From: Ruminococcoides intestinihominis
Lineage (GTDB): Bacteria > Bacillota > Clostridia > Oscillospirales > Acutalibacteraceae
DNA: 64,000 bases
Assembly (NCBI RefSeq): GCF_040096285.1
Contig: NZ_JBBMEY010000008.1
Span: 1-64,000 of the forward strand
Reading direction: 5' to 3'
This document shows positions 57,630 to 64,000 of the stretch, piece after piece. The translations under genes were made by a program, and so were the position numbers. Under the pieces are notes generated by a model. The model worked only from the letters and a program-made list of their open reading frames with translations, did no database searches and was not told the DNA's origin. Position 1 is the stretch's first letter. Each line of letters begins with the position of its first letter.

Positions 57630-58820
57630 TTAATCGTCAATAATATCTGTATCAAATGGATCGTATAGATTATATTTGAAAGTATTATTGAAAATATATG
57701 TATTAATTTCGTATGAATAAGGTGCTTTATAATAAATCTTAGGAGTTCCACCTTTTATGCCCACAGTAACAATATGACTATATTTAACATTATAATCAGG
57801 AAGAACTAGAACTCCGTATGTTTTATCAGCTTTTCCTTCGCTCGTTGTGAAATAAACTTTGTTTTTGTGTAATATAGCTGTGCCTACTACAAACATATTC
57901 TTATCAGATTTTCCTACAAGATTTTTAATATCATTTTCAGAACAAAGTCTGATTTCTTTGTTTGTACCTGTTTTTTGATAAAAAACTTCTTTTTTATCTC
58001 GGTTTAGTTTACTGTAAATGACAGTTTTGTTGTTGTCAGAGCAATAATAATATCTAACTTTCTTTGCAACAATTCTTCTTACACCATTTTTGTCTAAACT
58101 CTTAAGGTTATTGTTCTTGTTAATGTAATACATATAATTTTTTGTAACATAGATTTCTTTAGCAACATAACTTGTTGATTTACCTTTTGCTAAATCATAA
58201 GCTTTATTATTGTAGAAAATCTTACCACCAAAAATATTTATACTTGAGAAAGAAATAGGTGTGTAGAATTTGATAAGTGTATTTACCTTTTTGTATCTAA
58301 ACATTTTAATAGTGTTAAGAACTTTGTTTTTCTTTTTGTCGTATTTTTTTTCATAAAAAACAATACCGGAGCCATATCCACCGATAATATCAAAATAATC
58401 TGCTACTGATGATACAGAACAAACAGTTTTTTTATTTTTACCATTTAGGTCAACTGTTTTAAATTGATATAGTGTATCTTTTTTTCTTTCTTTCATAAAG
58501 CAATAATAAACTTTACTGCCTCTTACATAGTAACCATAAATATTTCTATCGTTACCCTCATCATTTCTTTTACATTTGTCAAGAATTATAGTTTTTCCAT
58601 TAATTTTAGTTAAGCGTAATACAGTCTGAGATGAATCAGAATATGTATATACAGTACCCTTATTTGGAACATATATTCCTTTAATACTAGGATTATCACA
58701 CCAGTCTGCAACATAAGTATTAGGAACTGTTTTAGCCTTTTTAGCAGAAACAGAAGTAGGAATAATGATAACAGACATTGCCATAATTACGGATAATAAA
58801 ATAGATAATAATTTTTTCAT
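57630..58820 (-). CDS. Secreted DUF5050-like beta-propeller protein, paralogue 2
   Basis: 396 residues from the ATG at 58818-58820, behind AAAGGAGG. Same signal peptide and mature start (KKAKTVPNTYVA) as paralogue 1; shared inner motifs (KTVDLNGKNKK, GYGSGIVFYEKKYDKKKNK, EIYVTKNYMYYINKNNNLKS), divergent ends. A tandem duplication. The hairpin at 57599-57620 region (GGTCTG...CAGACC) separates the two genes, so each likely has its own leader and promoter. Confidence 0.75.
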   Translation of the reverse strand: MKKLLSILLSVIMAMSVIIIPTSVSAKKAKTVPNTYVADWCDNPSIKGIYVPNKGTVYTYSDSSQTVLRLTKINGKTIILDKCKRNDEGNDRNIYGYYVRGSKVYYCFMKERKKDTLYQFKTVDLNGKNKKTVCSVSSVADYFDIIGGYGSGIVFYEKKYDKKKNKVLNTIKMFRYKKVNTLIKFYTPISFSSINIFGGKIFYNNKAYDLAKGKSTSYVAKEIYVTKNYMYYINKNNNLKSLDKNGVRRIVAKKVRYYYCSDNNKTVIYSKLNRDKKEVFYQKTGTNKEIRLCSENDIKNLVGKSDKNMFVVGTAILHKNKVYFTTSEGKADKTYGVLVLPDYNVKYSHIVTVGIKGGTPKIYYKAPYSYEINTYIFNNTFKYNLYDPFDTDIIDD

Positions 58821-58859
58821 AGTTAATCCTCCTTTATAATCAAATGTAACATTCCACAA

Positions 58860-58940
58860 TAATTATCTAGCCATCGGACTACCTTTTAAACCTTTCTGAT
58901 TAATACTGTCAATAAATCCCGAACCTTGACAGTCTAATTA
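58860..58940 (-). ncRNA. Candidate cis-regulatory leader RNA, copy 2
   Basis: Second copy of the element at 57404-57485. The hairpin stem is ACTGTCAA/TTGACAGT and the 3' block AAAGGTTTAAAAGGTAGTCC with GATGGCTAGA is conserved. Differences fall mainly in the hairpin loop and linker. The rest of the 58941-59217 gap is AT-rich with a terminator at 59144. Confidence 0.5.
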
Positions 58941-59143
58941 CCTCTTCTATATATAACACTTTTCAACTTAACAAAAGGTTACATAATTTCGAAAAATTTT
59001 TAGAAAATTTATTGTTATATATATAATTGCTTAAAACTTACTCTTTAATGTAATTATATCATAGATTTTATAGACGTGAAATCCAATTACCAAATATTAG
59101 ATAGAAAATTGAAACTATAATTTGTATATTTTACACAAACAAT

Positions 59144-59168
59144 AAGGAGCAGTATGAACTGCTCCTTA
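59144..59168. terminator. Terminator-like hairpin
   Basis: AAGGAGCAGT (59144-59153) pairs with ACTGCTCCTT (59158-59167). On the minus strand followed by ATTGTTTG. It lies after the metal ATPase operon. Confidence 0.6.
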
Positions 59169-59217
59169 GGGGGTAATATGAAATTAATTCTAATATAGAA
59201 TTATTCTTGTAATTATA

Positions 59218-61245
59218 TTAATCTTTTGGCTTTAGTAGTCGCATTGCATATAGAATACAAATCATTGATAAACCTGTATCACTTAGTACACCCAGCCACA
59301 TTGGTGCAATACCAAAGATAGCAAGTACAATAACAAGTGCCTTAACAACAAGTGCAAAAGTAATAACTGCTCTTATTGTATTCATAATTCTTCGTGATGT
59401 TTTCACCATTGTAGGTAGTGACTTTAGTGTACCGTCAGAAAGAACTGCATCACTTGCTTCAATAGCTGCATCACTGCCAAGTCCCATTGCAACACCACAA
59501 TCAGCAAGTGCAATTACCGGTGCATCATTGATACCGTCACCAACAAATACTGTAGCCTTGTGACTTTTCTTTAATTCTTCCATATGCTTAACTTTTTCGT
59601 TTGGAAGTAGGTTGCTAAATAGCTTTGTGATACCTGTTAACTTTGCAACACTTTCAGCTTTCTTTTTGTTGTCACCTGTTAGCATTACAAGGTCCTTTGC
59701 ACCAAGTTCTTTTAGGCTCTTTAGTACCTTAGGTGTTTCAGTTCTGATTGTATCATTAACTGTAATACCACCAACTAACTTGCCGTCAATTAGTAAGAAT
59801 ACTGATGTGTCATCAGTAACTTTCTTTTTATCTTCTTCACTTAGTAGTCCAATATGACCTACTGTGTAGTTTTTGCCGTCAATAATAGCAGTAACACCAT
59901 TACCGGCTTTTTCTTGATAATCGTCAGCTTTTAATGTTTCAACATTTTCTAACTTAGCCTTTTGCTTAATAGCTTGTGCAATAGGGTGAGCACTGTATTC
60001 TTCAGCAGTAGCAGAGAATTTTAGAATATCATTTTCAGATATTTCGCCATAGCTTGTTACCTTAGTAACCTTGATTTTACCGTTAGTTAGTGTTCCTGTT
60101 TTATCAAACACAAAGCAGTCTGCCTTTGCAACTGATTCAATGTATTTGCCACCCTTAATCATAATACCTCTTTTACTTGCACCACCAATACCGGCAAAGA
60201 ATGCAAGTGGTACTGAAATAACAATAGCACATGGGCAAGAGGCAACTAAGCAAACCAAAGCTCTGTATAGCCATACTGAGAATGTACCACCAAATATAGT
60301 TGGAATAACTGCAACAAGAATAGCGATAACAACTACAATAGGTGTATATACTCTGGCAAATCTAGTGATGAACTTTTCGGAGTCACCTTTGTTTTGCTGA
60401 CTGTCTTGTACCATCTTAAGAATACGAGATGCAGCAGAGTTATCAGCAGTTTTAGTAGTTGTAATTTTGATTACACTTTCACCGTTTTGCATACTACTCA
60501 TAACATCAGTACCAACAACACCATCAAGAGGAATACTCTCACCGGTAATTGTTGATGTATCAATAGCTGAAGAACCTTCACAAATTACACCGTCAAGAGG
60601 AATTCTCTCATAAGGCTTAACTAGAATTGTGCTACCAACAGGAACTTTTTCGGCCGGTACTTCCTTTTCACCCTCAGGTGTAACAAGGATAGCAGTATCG
60701 GGTCTGATTTCTGCCAATGACTCAATACTCTTTTGACTTTTCTTAACTGCAAAGTCCTCAAGAAATTCACCTAGCTGGAACAGTAATGTAACAAATGCTG
60801 CCTCAGTAAATTCACCTAAACAGAAAGCAGCAACTACTGCAATTGCAAGTAAGGTTGTTTCGTCAAGCTTTAGCTTGAATAATGACTTAATACCCTCAAT
60901 AAATGTTTCATAACCACAAGCAAGTGTTGCTATGCCACACATAATGCCAAGTGCAATAGGGTTTATGTCAATTGTTAAATGTAGAATAAATGCCACTAAA
61001 GTCAGTACAGCAGAACCGATTAATAAGCCAAGTTCAAGGCCTTTGCTTTCTTCTTTTTCTTCATGCTCATCTTCATCATCGTGGCAATGTCCACAACCAC
61101 AATGTATATCTGCGTGTAATCCGTCGTGGTGATGTTCGTGTTCACAACAACAATCATCATGGTGGTGATGATGGTGCTTTTCTTCCTTTTCATCATGACA
61201 ATGTCCACAAGTGCAGTGAACTTCAGGTGCTTTGAATTTATCCAT
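59218..61245 (-). CDS. cadA: CPx-type P1B metal-exporting ATPase (CadA/ZntA-like)
   Basis: 675 residues. A His/Cys/Asp/Glu-rich N-terminus (CTCGHCHDEKEEKHHHHHHD; repeated CGHCHD) replaces the usual HMA domain. Then the TM segments, actuator TGES, the metal-site CPC (Cys337-Pro-Cys339), phosphorylation DKTGTLT with Asp381, and the hinge GDGINDAP. Exports Zn, Cd or Co; the His-rich end favours zinc. The start overlaps the arsR stop by one base, so the regulator and pump are coupled. Confidence 0.93.
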   Translation of the reverse strand: MDKFKAPEVHCTCGHCHDEKEEKHHHHHHDDCCCEHEHHHDGLHADIHCGCGHCHDDEDEHEEKEESKGLELGLLIGSAVLTLVAFILHLTIDINPIALGIMCGIATLACGYETFIEGIKSLFKLKLDETTLLAIAVVAAFCLGEFTEAAFVTLLFQLGEFLEDFAVKKSQKSIESLAEIRPDTAILVTPEGEKEVPAEKVPVGSTILVKPYERIPLDGVICEGSSAIDTSTITGESIPLDGVVGTDVMSSMQNGESVIKITTTKTADNSAASRILKMVQDSQQNKGDSEKFITRFARVYTPIVVVIAILVAVIPTIFGGTFSVWLYRALVCLVASCPCAIVISVPLAFFAGIGGASKRGIMIKGGKYIESVAKADCFVFDKTGTLTNGKIKVTKVTSYGEISENDILKFSATAEEYSAHPIAQAIKQKAKLENVETLKADDYQEKAGNGVTAIIDGKNYTVGHIGLLSEEDKKKVTDDTSVFLLIDGKLVGGITVNDTIRTETPKVLKSLKELGAKDLVMLTGDNKKKAESVAKLTGITKLFSNLLPNEKVKHMEELKKSHKATVFVGDGINDAPVIALADCGVAMGLGSDAAIEASDAVLSDGTLKSLPTMVKTSRRIMNTIRAVITFALVVKALVIVLAIFGIAPMWLGVLSDTGLSMICILYAMRLLKPKD

Positions 61246-61595
61246 TAGTCATCCTCCATAATATGTTCAAGTCCCATTTGATATAAAAGTTCAACATGTA
61301 AGTCGTCAAGACTGTAAAAACTTTGTTTACCCTTTTTCTCAACTTTAACAATATGATTATTTCTAAGTACCTTTAGCTGGTGGCTAATTGCACTTTGTTC
61401 CATTCCTAAACAATCAGCAATACAACATACCGATAGGGAAGTGTGTCTTAATATGCCAATAATCTTTAACCTTGTGCTATCTCCAAAAACTTTGAAGAAG
61501 TCAGCCAGTGGCATAACCTTCTCTTCCGGTGGTAAGTTCTTTACTGCCTGTTCCATAAGGACTTTATGCTCACTATGTGTAGAAGTAGTTTCCAT
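61245..61595 (-). CDS. ArsR/SmtB-family metal-sensing repressor
   Basis: 116 residues from the ATG at 61593-61595 (AAGGTG just before; a GTG three codons earlier overlaps it). Winged HTH with LSVCCIADCLGMEQSAISHQ: CxxC-containing recognition region (SVCCIADC) of CadC-like sensors, and a His-containing C-terminal helix (DDLHVELLYQMGLEHIMEDD) like the SmtB/CzrA zinc site. Represses itself and the ATPase until metal binds. Confidence 0.92.
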   Translation of the reverse strand: METTSTHSEHKVLMEQAVKNLPPEEKVMPLADFFKVFGDSTRLKIIGILRHTSLSVCCIADCLGMEQSAISHQLKVLRNNHIVKVEKKGKQSFYSLDDLHVELLYQMGLEHIMEDD

Positions 61596-61618
61596 TATAT
61601 TCACCTTCTTAATTGATT

Positions 61619-61656
61619 ATATGAACATATGAAAATATGAATATCTGTTCATATGA
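61619..61656. promoter_or_regulatory. ArsR operator
   Basis: ATATGAACATATG at 61619-61631 and TGTTCATATGA at 61646-61656, with a further ATATGAA at 61635-61641. Half-sites ATATGAA/TTCATAT form two overlapping imperfect palindromes typical of SmtB/CzrA/CadC operators, 24-61 bases upstream of the regulator start. Confidence 0.75.
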
Positions 61657-61893
61657 TGGTTATATTATATTCTTAGTTTTTTAAGATGTCAATACTTTCT
61701 TTTTATTTTATGCAATATTTTATTAGAATTTCTGTTTTGCATAATAGTAGGGCATAGGTGTTGTACAAATTTCCAATACAATAAATATAAGCTGAAATAT
61801 TTTGCAGAAATTTGAAATTATTTGATTATTTGTATAGAAAAATATATTATGCTATGATATAATGATTTAAATTTGTATGTGAGGGATTTTTGT

Positions 61894-63237
61894 ATGGAAA
61901 ATAAAAAAGAATTAAAATTATTTAGCTTAGCCTGGCCTATATTTATAGAAACAGCATTGTTTATGTTGCTGGGCTTTATCGATGTGTTTGTACTTAGTAA
62001 GTATGATGATCTGGCAGCATCTGCTGTAAATACTGCTAACCAAGCAGTTTCTATTGTAACAATAGTATTTACAGTTATTTCCGGTGCAAGTGCAGTTTTG
62101 ATTTCTCAATCACTTGGTGCAGGTAACAAGAAAGGTGCATCAAGAATTGCAGCACTTTCTATTACATTTAGCTTAATTTTTGGTATAATAATAAGTGCAA
62201 TTCTTATGTTCTTTAACAAACCTATTCTTAGCTTTATTGGTGCTACAGGTCAAATTTTGGAATTTGGTTCACAGTACCTTTCTATTGTAGGTGGATTTTT
62301 ATTTCTACAGGCACTACTGAATATTATGGCAGTTATTATCAGAAACCATGGTATGACTCAGATTTCTATGTATGTAACTGTTGGTATGAATATTATCAAT
62401 ACTGTACTTGATGTTGTGTTTGTTTTAGGTTTGTTTGGTATGCCTAGACTAGGTGTTATGGGTGTTGCTATTGCAACAACATTCAGTAGATTTGTTGGTA
62501 CTATTGTACTTGCTATTGTTCTTTTTAAGAAAATAGAAAAGCCTAGTATCTTTAAACTACTAAAGCCTTTCCCTAAGGGTGATACAAAAAATATAGTAAA
62601 AATCGGTGTACCGTCAGCTTTAGAAAGTTTCCTTTACAATCTTTCTCAGCTTGTAATTACTTCAATGGTACTAAAGTGTTTAACTGATACAGACCTTATT
62701 ACTAAAACATATGTGCAGAATATTACAATGTTTTTCTACATATTTGCAGTATCAATAGGTCAAGCATCACAGATTATTATAGGTCATTTGGTAGGTGCTA
62801 AGAAATTTGATGATGCCTATAAGCAAGGCTTTAGAGGCTACAGAAATTGCTTGTTTATTACAATAGCAGTTTCAATTATAGGTATGTTACTTGGTAAGGT
62901 GTTAATGGGTGTATTTACCGATAATCAAGAAATTATTACACTAGGCTCTAATATACTGATGATGAATATTTTTCTTGAACTTGGCAGAACAACAAACATT
63001 ATTTTGATTGCTTGTCTAAGAGGTGCAGGTGATGTATTCTATCCTACAGGTTGTGCAATTTTCTCAATGTGGTTTATTAGTGTATTAGGTTCATATGTAT
63101 TTGCAGTAGTCCTTGGTCTTGGTATTTATGGACTATGGATTGCTTTTGCAGCTGATGAATTGTTCAGAGGCATAATGATGATTATTAGATGGAAAGGTGG
63201 CAAATGGAGAAGTAAGCGTATTGCTGTTTCTCAGTAA
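61894..63237 (+). CDS. MATE-family efflux transporter
   Basis: 447 residues from the ATG at 61894 (GAGGGA upstream). About 12 TM segments in two six-helix halves; LFSLAWPIFIETALFMLLGF and GASAVLISQSLGAGNKKGAS are MATE features. Exports organic cations or drugs with Na or H antiport; substrate unknown. Followed after 2 bases by a GNAT gene. Confidence 0.92.
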   Translation: MENKKELKLFSLAWPIFIETALFMLLGFIDVFVLSKYDDLAASAVNTANQAVSIVTIVFTVISGASAVLISQSLGAGNKKGASRIAALSITFSLIFGIIISAILMFFNKPILSFIGATGQILEFGSQYLSIVGGFLFLQALLNIMAVIIRNHGMTQISMYVTVGMNIINTVLDVVFVLGLFGMPRLGVMGVAIATTFSRFVGTIVLAIVLFKKIEKPSIFKLLKPFPKGDTKNIVKIGVPSALESFLYNLSQLVITSMVLKCLTDTDLITKTYVQNITMFFYIFAVSIGQASQIIIGHLVGAKKFDDAYKQGFRGYRNCLFITIAVSIIGMLLGKVLMGVFTDNQEIITLGSNILMMNIFLELGRTTNIILIACLRGAGDVFYPTGCAIFSMWFISVLGSYVFAVVLGLGIYGLWIAFAADELFRGIMMIIRWKGGKWRSKRIAVSQ

Positions 63238-63239
63238 AA

Positions 63240-63731
63240 ATGGAGATTGTATTAAAGAAGTTTGATGAAAGCCATATTGATGGTATGGTGAAAATTTGGA
63301 ATGATGTAGTAATGGACGGTATTGCATTTCCGCAGGAAGAAACTTTGGATTATAATTCCGGTAAAGAATTTTTCAACAGTCAGTCCTATTGTGGTGTGGC
63401 AGTTAATAAAGAAACCGATGAAGTTATGGGAATGTATATTCTTCATCCTAATAATATAGGCAGATGTGGACACATTGCTAATGCAAGTTATTGTGTAGGG
63501 AAGAATAGCCGTAACCTTCATATTGGCGAAAAGCTGGTAACAGATTGTTTGGTACAGGCTAAAAAACTTGGTTTCAAGATTATGCAGTTTAATGCAGTTG
63601 TAAAGACAAATGCAAATGCCAGACATTTATATGAAAAGCTAGGATTCATTCAGCTAGGTACAATCAAAGGTGGCTTTAAGATGAAAGACGGTCACTATGA
63701 GGATATTTGTCCATACTATAAGGAGTTGTAA
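63240..63731 (+). CDS. GNAT-family N-acetyltransferase
   Basis: 163 residues. The acetyl-CoA-binding pattern VGKNSRNLHIGEKLVTDCLV, then NAVVKTNANARHLYEKLGF and GTIKGGF resemble phosphinothricin/small-molecule acetyltransferases. It sits tightly between the MATE gene and the deformylase gene (2-base gaps), suggesting one operon. Substrate unknown. Confidence 0.88.
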   Translation: MEIVLKKFDESHIDGMVKIWNDVVMDGIAFPQEETLDYNSGKEFFNSQSYCGVAVNKETDEVMGMYILHPNNIGRCGHIANASYCVGKNSRNLHIGEKLVTDCLVQAKKLGFKIMQFNAVVKTNANARHLYEKLGFIQLGTIKGGFKMKDGHYEDICPYYKEL

Positions 63732-63733
63732 TT

Positions 63734-64000
63734 ATGGTTAGAAAAATTGTAAGAGATGTTATTTTCTTAGGTCAAAAGTCAACTGATGCAACAATTGCAG
63801 ATATAAAAACTGCTATGGACTTAGTGGATACATTAGAGGCAAACAGAAATACTTGTGTTGGTATGGCAGCTAATATGATTGGTGTTAAGAAAAGAATTAT
63901 TGCCATCAACGATAATGGTTTCACTAAGTTAATGATTAATCCAACTATTACTGCAAAAAGCAGTAAGTTTGAAACTGAAGAAGGTTGCCTTTCATTGTCA
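63734..64000 (+). CDS. def: Peptide deformylase (partial, N-terminal 89 residues)
   Basis: ATG at 63734, with AGGAG 8 bases upstream inside the GNAT end. Motif 1 is GMAANMIGV (usual GxGLAAxQIG, with a Met for Gln variant) and motif 2 begins EEGCLSLS at the window edge. The third motif (HExDH) lies outside. Removes the N-formyl group from nascent proteins. The N-terminus lacks the long extension of type 2 enzymes; the QtoM change recalls divergent deformylases. Confidence 0.85.
   Translation, partial: MVRKIVRDVIFLGQKSTDATIADIKTAMDLVDTLEANRNTCVGMAANMIGVKKRIIAINDNGFTKLMINPTITAKSSKFETEEGCLSLS

Noticed and set aside
61020..61235. Overlapping plus-strand frames opposite the ATPase N-terminus
   Set aside because: They reflect the antisense of a His-rich coding region and lack start signals.
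1..64000. tRNA or rRNA genes
   Set aside because: I looked in the larger intergenic gaps for cloverleaf or rRNA motifs and saw none; the phage uses a protein gene as its integration site.

Overview
The window reads as chromosome of a low-GC, Gram-positive, anaerobic, probably spore-forming member of the Clostridia (Ruminococcaceae/Oscillospirales-like is my guess). This rests on the end of a bifunctional AdhE, anaerobic ribonucleotide reductase NrdD/NrdG, a cotJABC spore-coat operon, strong AGGAGG-type ribosome binding sites, sigma-A type promoters and AT-rich intergenic DNA. No rRNA, tRNA or CRISPR array was seen.

Layout. 1-742: end of adhE and a bidirectional terminator. 743-1285 and 40322-40892: the host cotJA-cotJB-cotJC operon, cut in two. 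A prophage of about 39.1 kb lies inside cotJC between two copies of the 9-bp core CCCCCATAT (1272-1280 and 40365-40373). The gene splits after codon 31, and joining the two cores restores an uninterrupted CotJC of about 206 residues. The large serine recombinase stops 16 bp from the left core. This resembles the skin and SPbeta elements that interrupt sporulation genes and excise precisely during sporulation.

The prophage (siphovirus-like, pac/MuF type) runs: serine recombinase; XRE plus zeta-like kinase; a membrane protein and an unknown gene, convergent; S24 repressor/Cro-like switch with GTTTAG operators; small membrane proteins and an Abi-alpha (DUF4393) gene; replication/recombination (coiled-coil protein, Gp157, Sak4-like ATPase, helicase, VRR-NUC nuclease, DUF669, PrimPol-SF3 primase-helicase); small zinc-finger proteins and a DUF1492 regulator; terminase, portal, MuF protein with a C-terminal toxin-like domain plus putative immunity gene; scaffold, capsid, connectors, tail tube; tail chaperones joined by a -1 frameshift; tape measure, tail tip, fibre, holin, amidase; and an unknown gene beside attR. 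Three cassettes inside the late region carry their own promoter and/or terminator: a two-TM membrane protein, a zinc-ribbon membrane protein, and an RHH-antirepressor unit organised like the P22 immI locus.

The host region to the right (40.4-64 kb) holds a YdjI/YdjG/YdjH-like membrane-stress cluster, nrdDG and divergent polA with NrdR-like boxes between them, a zinc-ribbon/sigma-like/transmembrane fusion, two flavoenzymes, an iron alcohol dehydrogenase, a CorA-like transporter, two tandem secreted DUF5050-like paralogues with matching structured leaders, a CPx P-type metal ATPase with its ArsR regulator, a MATE transporter, a GNAT acetyltransferase and the start of a peptide deformylase.

The most interesting items are the prophage-split cotJC, the MuF-fused toxin/immunity pair, the immI-like island, the three 25-nt repeats ahead of the scaffold gene, and several candidate structured RNAs (2761-2902, 7037-7134, and the paired leaders at 57.4 and 58.9 kb).
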